Assembly (NCBI RefSeq): GCF_006171285.1
Contig: NZ_CP040889.1
Location: 2,790,001-2,854,000, forward strand
DNA from: Leclercia adecarboxylata
GTDB lineage: Bacteria > Pseudomonadota > Gammaproteobacteria > Enterobacterales > Enterobacteriaceae
Length of the DNA: 64,000 nucleotides
Reading direction: 5' to 3'
Made by a program: the position numbers and the translations under genes. Below the pieces are notes generated by a model. It saw only the letters and a list, made by a program, of their open reading frames with translations. It had not been told where the DNA came from and did not search any database. Positions 30,630 through 41,296 of this stretch are shown here, in pieces. Numbering within the stretch: the stretch's first letter is position 1; each line of letters opens with the position of its first letter.

Positions 30630-33518
30630 TTACCAGCGGTGATTTAACAGGATATGGCCGCCGTAGGCGTCATAGCTGTTTTCGCCCCATTCGCCGCTGG
30701 CGCGCAGGGAGATCAGCGTGGTTTCGTTCAGCTTGCCGGTTACGCCCAGCTCCAGCTGGCCGCGGTCGTCCGGGGTGTCGTTGCTGAACGCTTCGCCGTT
30801 AAAGGCCAGGTCATTCTGTCCGGCTCCTTTCAGCCAGTTCACCGCCACATACGGCTGCCACGCCTGTACGTCTTTCTGGTTAAAGTAGCTGGATTTCACA
30901 CCCAGGCGACCCAGTATGCTGTCGTTATCGAGGGTGGTGATACGTACGCCGTCGGCATCAGTATGATCGTCCTGATCAAGATAGCTGTAGACCGCCTGGA
31001 TCTGCGGCTCGATTTTCCAGGTTCTCTCGTTTTCTGAATCCACAATCCACGCATGGCCTGCTTCCAGCGACACGGCAAAGCCGCTGCTGTTGTAGGATTC
31101 ATTGTCACGTCCGTCGCTTCTCAGCTTGTTGTGATACCAGCCGTAAGAGGCCCAGCTGTCGATATAGCTGCCTTTACGCAGCTGCTGATCTTCCTGCCAT
31201 GTCGCGTATACCCCGAAGTTCACACCATCGACCTTGCCGTGCGCGGAACGCTTGCTGCCCACCGAGGTGGAGTCGGTTTTGGCCTGGCCTGCACCAAACA
31301 TCATCCCGCCATGCAGTACGCCGGTATCCAGCTGTTTGCTGATGAAATCGCTGCCGACCTGCATGACGTACTGGGTGGTGTCGTAGTTTACTTTCCCGCC
31401 CGCCACGTCGTTGTCATGATAACGGCCTTTGACATACATCCAGGTGTTCAGATCGTCGGCGTCGCGGAGGGTGAGCTGATCGCGATCGTCACGCTTATGC
31501 AGGAACATGCCCTGGGCGGCCAGATAGTTGCCGAGATAGGCGCCGACTTCAGGAGCCATCACCTCAGGATTGGCCTGCTTTTTGTCATCGTTATTACCGT
31601 TACCGCCACCATTGTTGTCACCGTTTCCGCCGTTGTTGTTATCTCCGCCGTTGTTGTTATCTCCGTCGTTGTCGGTGCTGCTGCCGTCATCATCGTCGCC
31701 GTTGTTCTGACCATCATCTGAAGGTGGCGTTTTCGATTCCAGGTACCAGTTGCCATCGCTCTTCTGATTCAGGTTGTATTCCCAGGCGCCCACCACGGCA
31801 GGTTTCGCCAGGGTAAAGGCCGCATCAGAGTTTCCGCCGACGTTGATAATTTCTATCCCGTTGACCGTCTGCGCCCCGAGGCCGCCAATATTGTTGAGTT
31901 TGATGCCTGACTGACCCGCGCTGTTGCCGGTGATGGTCAGATGATCGGTCCGGGAACTGTCATCGCCCAGGATGCTGTTCATGACGATCTTGCTGCCGCT
32001 CTGGCCGGTATAGTCGCCGTTGACGGTGAATTTATTGCCGACGTGGTCGTTGAGGCCGCTGATTTGCAGCGTGCCGCTGTTGTTGACGTTGCCGTTGATG
32101 GTGTTGGCCGTTGTGGAAAGGGTGTCGTTATTGCCGGATACCGCATTCCACGAGGCCAGCACGCCGCCGCTCAGGATATCAACGTTGTTGTTAACAGCCC
32201 CTGCGCTGGCGAAGGTGGCGCCATCCGCTACCGTCACGGTCGCGGTGTTGCCTGCGCTGCCAAGCGTTGCGCCTTCCGCAACCAGCGTCGTGCCGCTGTT
32301 CAGAAGCGTATTGCCCGCATAGCTGTTATTGCCGGACAGTATTAACGTATGGGCATCCATTTTTTGCACGTTGCCGCTACCGGTAATGTCCGTCGCGAAA
32401 GTGGAGTCGGAGCCCTGATTAAAGATCAACGTGCCGTTATTGCTCACTGTGCCGGTCAATGAACCGGTATTCGTGCCGTCACCCAACTGTAGAGCTGCAT
32501 CGTTGGCGATCAGGGTGTTTCCGGCGCTGTTTTTCACATCGCCTGCCAGCGTCAATTTACCGGTGTTGACCTTAATCGAGTTGTTGGAGCCGATCACATC
32601 GACATTGCCGGTCAACGTCCAATCGTTACCGCTCATAGTCAGGGAAGCGAAGCCGTCACCCGCATTCATGCCACGGAAGTTACTGTCTTCTGAGCCCGTG
32701 CCTCGTAATGTTAAAGTGTTGGTTCTGGAGTTCGTCGAGATGACATCGCCATTAAGTATGGAACCAGTATCCAATGTTAGCGTGTTAGTTTGGTTACTTG
32801 CAAAGGTGATTGCGCTGTCTGAACCACTTATCATCCCGCTATTACCGAGCTGAAGTCTGTGAGCGTCGGACACGATAACACCATTCAGCCCACCATCAAT
32901 CACTCCGGCAGTACTATTATTAAGATTACTTTTTCCAGCAGTAGTTAGCTCTATGCCATTACCGCCGTTGCTTTTTAAAAGGCCCTCATTATTGATTATG
33001 ACGCTAGCTTCTGCGAAGAGCGCTGTTTTACCTTCGAGAGTGCCGGTATTAGCGACGTTGACGTTGCTTGAGTCTTCCAGAATCTTAATGCCGAACTCAG
33101 CACCACTAATCTTGCCTGCGTTATTTATTTCCCCGCCCATATTGGCAACGGTAATTCCGTTGGCACCAGTAGAGTTAATGAGTGCATTTTCCTGGTTTGT
33201 TACGACAATTTGCTGGGATCCTGTAGAGATGAGCATCCCATCACCCTTGCCAGTAATCTGCCCGCCATTCGTGACGCTGACGATGATGCCATCCGTAATA
33301 GTGACTGAGGGCAAAATGGAATCAGGGGTAATGTTGATCCCTTCCGGGATGATGTATGAGGTATCCGATGAAAAGACCTGTACTGCGTCCGTAGAACCGC
33401 TAATTGTAGTTTCTGCGAATCCCATTAGTGGAGTGAATGCAATTAACGCTGATAAGGCCGGAAAAAGACTTTTAAGAAATGTTGTCGTCTGATTTAATTG
33501 CGGTGTTCTTGTTTTCAT
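30630..33518 (-). CDS. Autotransporter (type Va secretion) with beta-helical passenger
   Basis: A 962-residue surface protein. The long signal peptide (MKTRTPQLNQTTTFLKSLFP, ending near GFA-ET) leads to a passenger of about 550 residues rich in short Asn/Gly/Thr strands. It includes autotransporter-associated beta-strand repeats such as LILSGNNSYAGNTLLNSGTT. A low-complexity Asp/Asn/Gly linker spans about residues 594-650. The C-terminal beta-barrel (from about APEVGAYLGNYLAAQGMF) ends in HILLNHRW with an aromatic last residue, as barrels folded by BAM have. The start at 33516-33518 is preferred because GGATG precedes it; an ATG 12 bases upstream is possible. It probably acts in adhesion or aggregation. 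No protease or lipase catalytic motif was seen. It replaces the E. coli cai/fix region. Confidence 0.88.
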   Translation of the reverse strand: MKTRTPQLNQTTTFLKSLFPALSALIAFTPLMGFAETTISGSTDAVQVFSSDTSYIIPEGINITPDSILPSVTITDGIIVSVTNGGQITGKGDGMLISTGSQQIVVTNQENALINSTGANGITVANMGGEINNAGKISGAEFGIKILEDSSNVNVANTGTLEGKTALFAEASVIINNEGLLKSNGGNGIELTTAGKSNLNNSTAGVIDGGLNGVIVSDAHRLQLGNSGMISGSDSAITFASNQTNTLTLDTGSILNGDVISTNSRTNTLTLRGTGSEDSNFRGMNAGDGFASLTMSGNDWTLTGNVDVIGSNNSIKVNTGKLTLAGDVKNSAGNTLIANDAALQLGDGTNTGSLTGTVSNNGTLIFNQGSDSTFATDITGSGNVQKMDAHTLILSGNNSYAGNTLLNSGTTLVAEGATLGSAGNTATVTVADGATFASAGAVNNNVDILSGGVLASWNAVSGNNDTLSTTANTINGNVNNSGTLQISGLNDHVGNKFTVNGDYTGQSGSKIVMNSILGDDSSRTDHLTITGNSAGQSGIKLNNIGGLGAQTVNGIEIINVGGNSDAAFTLAKPAVVGAWEYNLNQKSDGNWYLESKTPPSDDGQNNGDDDDGSSTDNDGDNNNGGDNNNGGNGDNNGGGNGNNDDKKQANPEVMAPEVGAYLGNYLAAQGMFLHKRDDRDQLTLRDADDLNTWMYVKGRYHDNDVAGGKVNYDTTQYVMQVGSDFISKQLDTGVLHGGMMFGAGQAKTDSTSVGSKRSAHGKVDGVNFGVYATWQEDQQLRKGSYIDSWASYGWYHNKLRSDGRDNESYNSSGFAVSLEAGHAWIVDSENERTWKIEPQIQAVYSYLDQDDHTDADGVRITTLDNDSILGRLGVKSSYFNQKDVQAWQPYVAVNWLKGAGQNDLAFNGEAFSNDTPDDRGQLELGVTGKLNETTLISLRASGEWGENSYDAYGGHILLNHRW
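31626..31661 (-). repeat. Tandem 18-bp repeat in the autotransporter linker
   Basis: Two exact copies of the 18-mer TCCGCCGTTGTTGTTATC (31626-31643, 31644-31661) encode the Asp-Asn-Asn-Asn-Gly-Gly unit. Diverged copies lie on both sides. The copy number could vary by slippage without shifting the frame. Confidence 0.75.
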
Positions 33519-33893
33519 TGCCACATCCATTTTGTGATTATAAAAATGTCTATTTAGATAACAACCTTTTAACTATCTGTTTTTTAAGACTTAAATGGCA
33601 GCTTAAAAGCAAAATTATTGGTTCTTAACTATTTCTTGTATAGCTATTCATTTTAAATTTTTGATTAATTTTAATTTAATTATTCCATTGCTTTTATTAT
33701 TTCTGATTAATTGGTTTGAATAATAAATATTATATTTTCTTGATATATTTTTAATGGAAATGATTATTCTGACCAGAAAGTGATTTATCAATCTTTGCGG
33801 TTAACCCCGGCAAGGGCACAGAGCCCTTCAAACGCCTCCCTTTCCTGTCTACACTGACTCTTACAACAAGAAAGCAGTTAAACCAGGTTAATC
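33519..33893. promoter_or_regulatory. AT-rich intergenic region between the autotransporter and kefF
   Basis: A 375-base divergent gap. The stretch from about 33535 to 33770 is very AT-rich, with long T/A tracts unlike the neighbouring genes, as expected of an H-NS-bound promoter or transferred DNA. No coding frame or clear operator was found. The last 100 bases before kefF return to ordinary composition. Confidence 0.5.
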
Positions 33894-34424
33894 ATGATAC
33901 TCATTGTCTATGCGCATCCTTATCCGCACCATTCCCATGCGAATAAGCGGATGCTTGATCAGGTAAGGACACTTGAAGGGGTGGAAATCCGCTCTCTTTA
34001 TCAACTCTATCCGGATTTCAATATCGATATCGCCGCCGAACAAGAGGCGATATCCCGTGCCGATCTCATCGTCTGGCAGCATCCGATGCAGTGGTACAGC
34101 ATACCGCCGCTGCTGAAGCTGTGGATCGATAAGGTGTTCTCTCACGGCTGGGCATACGGCCATAACGGCAGGGCGCTGAAGGGCAAAAGTCTGCTCTGGG
34201 CGGTGACGACCGGTGGCGGTGAAAGCCATTTTGATATCGGTTCTTTTCCGGGGTTTGAGGTGCTGGCGCAGCCGCTGCAGGCCACCGCGCTCTACTGTGG
34301 GCTGAACTGGCTCCCGCCGTTTGCCATGCACTGCACGTTCGTCTGCGACGACGAAACCCTTCAGGCGCAGGCGCGTCACTATAAACAACGTTTACTCGAC
34401 TGGCAGGAGGCGCACCATGGATAG
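33894..34424 (+). CDS. kefF: KefF, quinone oxidoreductase and activator of KefC
   Basis: A 176-residue flavodoxin-fold FMN protein that binds KefC and is needed for its full activity in protection against electrophiles. The N-terminus [20 protein letters not shown] and the segments [20 protein letters not shown] and [13 protein letters not shown] are typical of KefF/KefG. The stop codon overlaps the kefC ATG by 8 bases (ATGGATAG), so the pair is translationally coupled. Confidence 0.97.
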   Translation: MILIVYAHPYPHHSHANKRMLDQVRTLEGVEIRSLYQLYPDFNIDIAAEQEAISRADLIVWQHPMQWYSIPPLLKLWIDKVFSHGWAYGHNGRALKGKSLLWAVTTGGGESHFDIGSFPGFEVLAQPLQATALYCGLNWLPPFAMHCTFVCDDETLQAQARHYKQRLLDWQEAHHG

Positions 34425-36282
34425 CCATACGCTGATTCAGGCGCTGATTTACCTGGGCGCCGCGGCGCTGATTGTGCCCGTTGCCGTGCGCCTTGGGCTT
34501 GGCTCGGTGCTGGGCTATCTGATCGCCGGCTGCGTCATTGGCCCGTGGGGGCTACGGTTGGTCACCGATGCCGAGTCGATTCTGCACTTTGCGGAAATCG
34601 GCGTAGTGCTGATGCTCTTCGTCATCGGTCTGGAGCTGGATCCGCGTCGCCTGTGGAAGCTGCGCGCCTCGGTATTTGGCGGCGGGGCGTTGCAGATGCT
34701 GGCCTGCGGCCTGCTGCTGGGCGGGTTCTGCATCCTGCTGGGCATGGACTGGAAAGTGGCGGAGCTGATCGGCATGACCCTGGCGCTCTCGTCCACGGCC
34801 ATCGCCATGCAGGCCATGAATGAACGCAACCTGACGGTTTCCCAGATGGGGCGCAGCGCCTTCTCGGTGCTGTTGTTCCAGGATATTGCCGCTATTCCGC
34901 TGGTGGCGATGATCCCGCTGCTGGCTACCTCCGGAGCGTCTACGACCCTGGGCGCCTTTGCGCTTTCAGCATTAAAAGTCGCCGGGGCGCTGACCCTGGT
35001 GGTACTGCTGGGCCGGTACGTCAGTCGACCATTACTGCGTTTTGTTGCCCGTTCCGGCCTGCGGGAAGTGTTCAGCGCCGTGGCCCTGTTCCTGGTCTTC
35101 GGTTTTGGCCTGATGCTGGAAGAGGCCGGGCTCTCTATGGCGATGGGCGCGTTCCTGGCAGGCGTGCTGCTGGCGAGCTCCGAGTATCGCCACGCGCTGG
35201 AAAGCGATATTGAGCCCTTCAAGGGCCTGCTGCTGGGGCTGTTCTTCATCGGCGTGGGGATGTCCGTTGACTTCGGGACGCTGGTGACCCATCCGTTGCG
35301 CATCGCCATCCTGCTGGTGGGCTTCCTGGTCATTAAAATGGCCATGCTCTGGCTGGTGGCTCGCCCGCTGAAGGTTCCAGCAAAACAGCGTCGCTGGTTT
35401 GCGGTGCTGCTGGGCCAGGGGAGTGAGTTTGCGTTTGTGGTCTTTGGCGCAGCGAACATGGCGAACGTGCTCGATCCTGAATGGGCGAAGGCGCTGACGC
35501 TGGCGGTCGCACTGTCGATGGCGGTAACACCGCTGCTGCTGGTGGTGTTGACGCGACTGGAGGCCGCCGACAGTGGTCAGCAGCACGAGGCTGATGAAAT
35601 TGACGAAGAACAGCCGCGGGTGATCATCGCCGGGTTTGGTCGCTTCGGCCAGATTGCAGGCCGTCTGTTGCTCTCCAGCGGCGTGAAGATGGTCATTCTC
35701 GATCACGATCCTGACCACGTTGAAACCTTGCGCAAGTTTGATATGAAGGTCTTTTATGGCGATGCCACCCGGGTTGATCTGCTCGAGTCCGCCGGGGCGC
35801 AGAAGGCCGAAGTGTTAATCAACGCAATAGACGATCCGAAGAACAGCCTGCAGCTGGCGGAGCTGGCGAAGACGCATTTTCCGCATCTGAGGATCATCTC
35901 CCGCGCACGCGATGTTGATCATTACATCCAGCTCCGCCAGATGGGTATCGACGCGCCGGAGCGTGAAACCTTCGAAGGTGCGCTCAAATCCGGTCGGCTG
36001 GCGCTGGAAAGCCTCGGTCTCGGGGCTTATGAGGCCCGCGAGCGCGCCGATCTGTTCCGCCGGTTTAATACGGAGATGGTCGAAGAGATGGCGGCGATGG
36101 TTGAAAACGATGCTACCTCGCGCGCGGCGGTGGTGAAACGCACCAGCGCCATGCTGACGGAGATCATCAATGAAGACCGAAATCACCTCTCGCTGACCCA
36201 GCGCCATGGCTGGCAGGGAACCGAAGAGGGTAAGCATACCGGCGATCCGCAGGATGAGCCGGAGAGTAAACCTGTAGCGTGA
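34417..36282 (+). CDS. kefC: Glutathione-gated K+/H+ antiporter KefC
   Basis: A 621-residue inner-membrane efflux system held shut by glutathione and opened by glutathione adducts. The first about 380 residues form the CPA2-type membrane domain ([49 protein letters not shown]). The cytoplasmic part carries the NAD-binding RCK/TrkA-N domain ([20 protein letters not shown] near 405) where glutathione binds. The ATG at 34417 gives the family N-terminus ([20 protein letters not shown]). The longer frame from 34321 only runs through kefF. The size is one residue more than E. coli KefC. Confidence 0.97.
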   Translation: MDSHTLIQALIYLGAAALIVPVAVRLGLGSVLGYLIAGCVIGPWGLRLVTDAESILHFAEIGVVLMLFVIGLELDPRRLWKLRASVFGGGALQMLACGLLLGGFCILLGMDWKVAELIGMTLALSSTAIAMQAMNERNLTVSQMGRSAFSVLLFQDIAAIPLVAMIPLLATSGASTTLGAFALSALKVAGALTLVVLLGRYVSRPLLRFVARSGLREVFSAVALFLVFGFGLMLEEAGLSMAMGAFLAGVLLASSEYRHALESDIEPFKGLLLGLFFIGVGMSVDFGTLVTHPLRIAILLVGFLVIKMAMLWLVARPLKVPAKQRRWFAVLLGQGSEFAFVVFGAANMANVLDPEWAKALTLAVALSMAVTPLLLVVLTRLEAADSGQQHEADEIDEEQPRVIIAGFGRFGQIAGRLLLSSGVKMVILDHDPDHVETLRKFDMKVFYGDATRVDLLESAGAQKAEVLINAIDDPKNSLQLAELAKTHFPHLRIISRARDVDHYIQLRQMGIDAPERETFEGALKSGRLALESLGLGAYEARERADLFRRFNTEMVEEMAAMVENDATSRAAVVKRTSAMLTEIINEDRNHLSLTQRHGWQGTEEGKHTGDPQDEPESKPVA

Positions 36283-36393
36283 AGCGGGGTTGCCAGCAAA
36301 TATAAAAAATTTCCTGTTCTTTACTCTGCCGCCAGTCGACGAAAGATTAAGCTTTCCGTATAGTGGCGGCAATTTTTTGCATCCGGGAAATAA

Positions 36394-36876
<483 letters not shown>

Positions 36877-36920
36877 TGTGTTAACTGCACCTTTCCCGCC
36901 GGGAGAGGTGCAGCTCTCTT

Positions 36921-37769
36921 CTACGACGCTACTGCTTCATTCTCACCTGAATCCTGGTGCCGGTTCGAAGGCTGCATAAAGTAGGCTTTATCTTCCCAGC
37001 GCAGACAGGTGAGTTCTCCGCCCCAGCAGCAACCCGTATCCAGCCCATAAATACCTTCAGGCGTGCCTCTCCCTTCCAGCGATGCCCAGTGTCCGAAGAT
37101 CACGCTGTACTGGTCCGTCACCGGCCCGGGGATAGCAAACCACGGCTTGAGCGGGGTCGGCGCGTTTTCCGGCACATCCTTGCAGTACATATCCAGCTGA
37201 CCGTTCGGGAAACAGTAGCGCATGCGGGTGAAGGCGTTCGTGATAAAACGCAGGCGCGCAACGCCGCTCAGCTCCGCGCTCCAGTTGTTGGGCATGTCGC
37301 CATACATCGCATCGAGGAAGAACGGGTATGAGTCGCTGGAGAGCACCGCTTCGACGTCACGGGCGCACTCTTTTGCGGTTTGCAAATCCCACTGGGGGGT
37401 AATGCCCGCGTGGGCCATCACCAGCTTTTTCTCTTCGTCGATCTGTAGCAACGGCTGGCGACGCAGCCAGTTAATCAGCTCATCGGCGTCAGGCGCATCC
37501 AGCAGCGGGGTGATCCTGTCTTTCGGTTTATTACGGCTGATCCCGGCATAAACGGCCAGCAGATGCAGGTCGTGGTTGCCAAGGACGATCCGTACGCTGT
37601 CGCCCAGAGATTTAACATAGCGCAGGACGTCCAGCGAGGCAGGGCCGCGGGCAACGAGATCGCCCGTAAGCCACAGCGTGTCTGTACCCGGGGTAAAATC
37701 CACCTGCTTTAACAATGCGATCAGTTCATCGTAGCAACCGTGAACGTCGCCAATGAGATATGTAGACAT
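36921..37769 (-). CDS. apaH: Diadenosine tetraphosphatase (symmetrical)
   Basis: A 282-residue metallophosphatase that cleaves Ap4A to two ADP and also removes Np4 caps from RNA in E. coli. The family motifs are [10 protein letters not shown] (residue 7 on), GDLVARGP near 36, and GNHDLHLL near 64, with further His ligands such as MAHAG near 119 and [10 protein letters not shown] near 227. It is the last gene of the lptD-surA-pdxA-rsmA-apaG-apaH series, starting 2 bases after apaG. Confidence 0.98.
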   Translation of the reverse strand: MSTYLIGDVHGCYDELIALLKQVDFTPGTDTLWLTGDLVARGPASLDVLRYVKSLGDSVRIVLGNHDLHLLAVYAGISRNKPKDRITPLLDAPDADELINWLRRQPLLQIDEEKKLVMAHAGITPQWDLQTAKECARDVEAVLSSDSYPFFLDAMYGDMPNNWSAELSGVARLRFITNAFTRMRYCFPNGQLDMYCKDVPENAPTPLKPWFAIPGPVTDQYSVIFGHWASLEGRGTPEGIYGLDTGCCWGGELTCLRWEDKAYFMQPSNRHQDSGENEAVAS

Positions 37770-37771
37770 GT

Positions 37772-38149
37772 TTAGTGAATGAGTGTTGGTACAGCCAGAC
37801 GGAAAACAGGAATGGCAATGCGGAATGCATTACCCTCGGCATCGACCATTTCATAATGGCCTTGCATGGTACCCAGCGGCGTTTCGATTACCGCGCCGCT
37901 GGTGTACTGATACTCTTCGCCGGGCGCAATGTGCGGCTGTTCACCCACCACACCTTCGCCCTGCACTTCAATTTCACGGCCGTTGCCGTTGGTGATAAGC
38001 CAGTAACGCCCCAGCAGCTGCACAGGGGTTCGCCCGAGATTGCGAATGGTCACGGTGTAAGCAAAAACAAAACGTTCTTCATCCGGCGTGGATTGAGACT
38101 CGATATAAAGGCTTTGCACCTGAACACATACGCGGGGCGAATTAATCAT
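37772..38149 (-). CDS. apaG: ApaG protein
   Basis: A 125-residue protein with the ApaG/DUF525 fold, an immunoglobulin-like beta sandwich. Conserved segments are [20 protein letters not shown] near the start, [20 protein letters not shown], and [20 protein letters not shown]. In E. coli it is Co2+/Mg2+-tolerance related, and its biochemical role is not settled. It is packed between rsmA (3-base gap) and apaH. Confidence 0.97.
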   Translation of the reverse strand: MINSPRVCVQVQSLYIESQSTPDEERFVFAYTVTIRNLGRTPVQLLGRYWLITNGNGREIEVQGEGVVGEQPHIAPGEEYQYTSGAVIETPLGTMQGHYEMVDAEGNAFRIAIPVFRLAVPTLIH

Positions 38150-38152
38150 GGC

Positions 38153-38974
38153 TTAGCTCTCCTTCGGCGGCGCATTTTCGCTGATGTAATTAGCCAGCTT
38201 GCAGTACTGTTCTACGGAAATGTTCTCCGCACGCATTGCCGGGTCGATACCCAGCCCGGCTAACACTTCAACGGTAAACAGATTGCCAAGGCTGTTACGA
38301 ATCGTTTTACGACGCTGGTTAAAGGCTTCGGTGGTGATGCGGCTCAGCACGCGCAGCTCTTTGACCGGATACGGCTTCGTTTTATGCGGCACCAGGCGCA
38401 CCACCGCAGAGTCAACTTTCGGCGGCGGCGTAAACGCTGACGGCGGCACTTCGAGTACCGGGATCACGTTACAGAAATACTGTGCCATCACGCTTAAACG
38501 ACCATACGCTTTACTGTTCGGCCCTGCAACCAGTCGATTAACGACCTCTTTTTGCAACATGAAGTGCATGTCCGCAATGGCATCAGTATAGCTAAACAGG
38601 TGGAACATCAGCGGCGTGGAGATGTTATACGGCAGGTTGCCGAAAACGCGCAGCGGCTGACCCATTTTCTCCGCCAGTTCGCCGAAGTTCATGGTCATGG
38701 CATCCTGCTGATAAATCGTCAGCTTTGGCCCAAGGAACGGGTGCGTCTGCAGGCGGGCTGCCAGATCTCGGTCCAGTTCGATGACGGTCAGTTCATCGAG
38801 GCGCTCACCAACCGGTTCGGTCAGTGCAGCCAGACCCGGCCCGATCTCGACCATCGCCTGGCCTTTTTGTGGATTGATAGCCGAAACAATACTTTCGATC
38901 ACGAACTGATCGTTGAGGAAGTTTTGCCCGAAACGTTTACGGGCTAAATGGCCCTGGTGGACGCGATTATTCAT
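38153..38974 (-). CDS. rsmA: 16S rRNA dimethyladenosine transferase (KsgA)
   Basis: A 273-residue SAM-dependent methyltransferase that dimethylates A1518 and A1519 of 16S rRNA, a late check on 30S assembly. Motifs are [11 protein letters not shown] at the start, SAM loop [15 protein letters not shown] near 42, and catalytic [10 protein letters not shown] near 113. Lack of the enzyme gives kasugamycin resistance. The start overlaps the pdxA stop by 4 bases. Confidence 0.98.
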   Translation of the reverse strand: MNNRVHQGHLARKRFGQNFLNDQFVIESIVSAINPQKGQAMVEIGPGLAALTEPVGERLDELTVIELDRDLAARLQTHPFLGPKLTIYQQDAMTMNFGELAEKMGQPLRVFGNLPYNISTPLMFHLFSYTDAIADMHFMLQKEVVNRLVAGPNSKAYGRLSVMAQYFCNVIPVLEVPPSAFTPPPKVDSAVVRLVPHKTKPYPVKELRVLSRITTEAFNQRRKTIRNSLGNLFTVEVLAGLGIDPAMRAENISVEQYCKLANYISENAPPKES

Positions 38975-39957
38975 TGAGTATTAACAATCATTTTGATGGC
39001 GAGATTAAGCGCCGTAATAAAACTGCCGACATCTGCTTTTCCCTGGCCTGCTAAATCGAGTGCAGTACCGTGGTCAACAGAAGTTCGAATAAAGGGTAAA
39101 CCGAGGGTGATATTCACGCCGCGGCCAAAGCCCTGGTATTTTAGCACGGGAAGGCCCTGATCGTGGTACATCGCCAGCACGGCGTCGGCATTATCAAGGT
39201 ATTTCGGCTGGAAAAGGGTATCTGCAGGCAGCGGCCCGCTGAGATTCATTCCCTGAGCACGCATCTCATCCAGTACCGGAATGATGGTATCGATCTCTTC
39301 CATTCCCATATGCCCGCCTTCGCCCGCGTGCGGATTCAGGCCACACACCAGCACGTGCGGGCTGGCAATACCGAATTTGGTGCGTAAATCGTGATGCAGA
39401 ATGGTGATGACGTCGTGCAGCAGATCCGGCGTAATGGCGTCGGAAACGGCTTTGATCGGCAGGTGCGTGGTGGCCAGAGCAACCCGCAGCTCCTCGGTTG
39501 CCAGCATCATCACCACTTTAGGGCTATGCGAACGCTCTTCAAAAAATTCGGTATGACCGGTAAAGGCCACGCCGGCGTCGTTGATCACCCCTTTATGAAC
39601 GGGGCCGGTGATCAGCGCGGCAAATTCCCCGCTCAGACAGCCATCACAGGCGCGCGCCAGCGTCTCCACCACATAATGGCCATTTTCGGTACTCAGTTGA
39701 CCTGGGATAACCGGGGCACGAAGCGGAATGGGCAACAGCGTTAAGGTACCCGCTTGCTGGGGGAGGGGGGCGTTTTCAGCCTGATACGGCAGAAGCGTGA
39801 GCGGCAGATTAAGCTGCTTCGCCCGCGCTTCGAGCACGCTGGCATCGGCACAGATCACCAGTTCGACCGGCCAGCTGCGCTGGGCAAGCTGGACGACCAG
39901 GTCGGGACCAATCCCGGCGGGTTCGCCGGGAGTGATGACAACACGATGTTGTTTCAT
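38971..39957 (-). CDS. pdxA: 4-hydroxythreonine-4-phosphate dehydrogenase
   Basis: A 328-residue metal- and NAD-dependent enzyme of pyridoxal phosphate synthesis. Typical parts are [20 protein letters not shown] at the start, GHTEFFEE with a metal-binding His near 136, [13 protein letters not shown] near 209, and [20 protein letters not shown] near 255. It overlaps surA by one base and rsmA by four, showing tight operon packing. Confidence 0.98.
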   Translation of the reverse strand: MKQHRVVITPGEPAGIGPDLVVQLAQRSWPVELVICADASVLEARAKQLNLPLTLLPYQAENAPLPQQAGTLTLLPIPLRAPVIPGQLSTENGHYVVETLARACDGCLSGEFAALITGPVHKGVINDAGVAFTGHTEFFEERSHSPKVVMMLATEELRVALATTHLPIKAVSDAITPDLLHDVITILHHDLRTKFGIASPHVLVCGLNPHAGEGGHMGMEEIDTIIPVLDEMRAQGMNLSGPLPADTLFQPKYLDNADAVLAMYHDQGLPVLKYQGFGRGVNITLGLPFIRTSVDHGTALDLAGQGKADVGSFITALNLAIKMIVNTQ

Positions 39958-41243
39958 TAGTTGCTCAGAACTTTGACGTAGGCGCTGGCGCGTTGTTCCT
40001 GCATCCAGGTCGCTGCTTCTTCAGAGAACTTACGGTTGAACAGCATGCGGTAGGCGCGATCTTTTTGCGCCGCATCGGTTTTATCCACGTTACGGGTGTC
40101 CAGCAGCTCAATCAGGTGCCAGCCGAAGGTGGAGTGAACCGGGTCGCTCAACTGACCTTTGTTCATTTTCATCAGCGCATCGCGGAAGGCCGGATCGTAA
40201 ATATCCGCTGCCGCCCAGCCCAGATCGCCGCCCTGATTGGCTGAACCTGGATCCTGGGAGAACTCTTTCGCCGCGTTAGCGAAGGAGGTTTTTCCGCTGC
40301 GGATGTCGGCGGCAATCTGCTGCAGTTTCGCCCGCGCCTGATCGTCATTCATCAGCGGGGAAGGTTTCAGCAGAATGTGGCGGGCATGCACTTCGGTAAC
40401 GGAGATGCTCTGGCTCTGGCCGCGCAGATCGTTCACTTTCAGAATGTGGAAGCCAACGCCGGAACGGATTGGACCCACGATATCGCCTTTCTTCGCCGTG
40501 CTCAGCGCCTGGGCAAAGATAGAAGGCAGCTCCTGAATACGACCCCAGCCCATCTGGCCGCCTTTCAGCGCCTGCTGGTCAGCCGAATAGGTGATCGCCA
40601 GTTTACCGAAATCACCGCCGTTACGCGCCTGATCGACGATAGAGCGAGCCTGGCTTTCCGCCTCGGCTACCTGGTCAGAGGATGGGTTTTCTGACAGCGG
40701 GATCAGGATGTGGCTCAGGTTCAGTTCGGTGCTGGCATCGTTCTGATTGCCAACCTGCTTAGCCAGCGCATCCACTTCCTGCGGCAGGATGGTGACGCGA
40801 CGACGCACTTCGTTATTACGCACTTCTGAAATCAGCATCTCTTTGCGGATCTGATTACGGTAGGTCGAATAGCTGATGCCGTCATAGGCCAGACGGCTGC
40901 GCATCTGGTCGGCGGACATGTTGTTCTGCTTCGCAATGTTGGCGATAGCCTGATCGAGCTGCTCATCAGAGATCTTCACACCCATCTTCTGACCCATCTG
41001 CAGAACGATCTGATCCATGATCAAACGTTCAAGGATCTGATGACGCAGTGTGGAATCATCCGGAAGTTGCTGACCTGCCTGACCCGCGTTGAGCTTCACA
41101 GACTGCATTAAACCATCAACGTCGCTCTCAAGTACCACACCGTTGTTCACAATGGCAGCGACTTTGTCGACAACCTGTGGGGCCGCGAAGCTGGTATTCG
41201 CGACCATAGCGATACCGAGCAGCAGCGTTTTCCAGTTCTTCAT
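39957..41243 (-). CDS. surA: Periplasmic chaperone SurA
   Basis: A 428-residue periplasmic chaperone and peptidyl-prolyl isomerase that escorts outer-membrane proteins to the BAM complex. A signal peptide ends at NTSFAA. The N-terminal chaperone domain follows, then two parvulin domains ([20 protein letters not shown] near 172 and [20 protein letters not shown] near 283) and a C-terminal helix. It lies 53 bases after lptD, another outer-membrane biogenesis gene. Confidence 0.98.
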   Translation of the reverse strand: MKNWKTLLLGIAMVANTSFAAPQVVDKVAAIVNNGVVLESDVDGLMQSVKLNAGQAGQQLPDDSTLRHQILERLIMDQIVLQMGQKMGVKISDEQLDQAIANIAKQNNMSADQMRSRLAYDGISYSTYRNQIRKEMLISEVRNNEVRRRVTILPQEVDALAKQVGNQNDASTELNLSHILIPLSENPSSDQVAEAESQARSIVDQARNGGDFGKLAITYSADQQALKGGQMGWGRIQELPSIFAQALSTAKKGDIVGPIRSGVGFHILKVNDLRGQSQSISVTEVHARHILLKPSPLMNDDQARAKLQQIAADIRSGKTSFANAAKEFSQDPGSANQGGDLGWAAADIYDPAFRDALMKMNKGQLSDPVHSTFGWHLIELLDTRNVDKTDAAQKDRAYRMLFNRKFSEEAATWMQEQRASAYVKVLSN

Positions 41244-41296
41244 ACTTTTTCCATATCAATTAACCGCAAAGCGGATTACGTGTTAAATCAAGTACA

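Noticed and set aside
31565..31720. Repeated motif possibly of CRISPR or minisatellite type
   Set aside because: The repeats are in frame within the autotransporter linker, adjacent without spacers, and encode Asp/Asn/Gly runs, so they are a protein low-complexity region.
34321..34416. Upstream extension of the kefC frame
   Set aside because: It lies within kefF, and the family N-terminus begins at the ATG at 34417, which overlaps the kefF stop in the usual coupled way.
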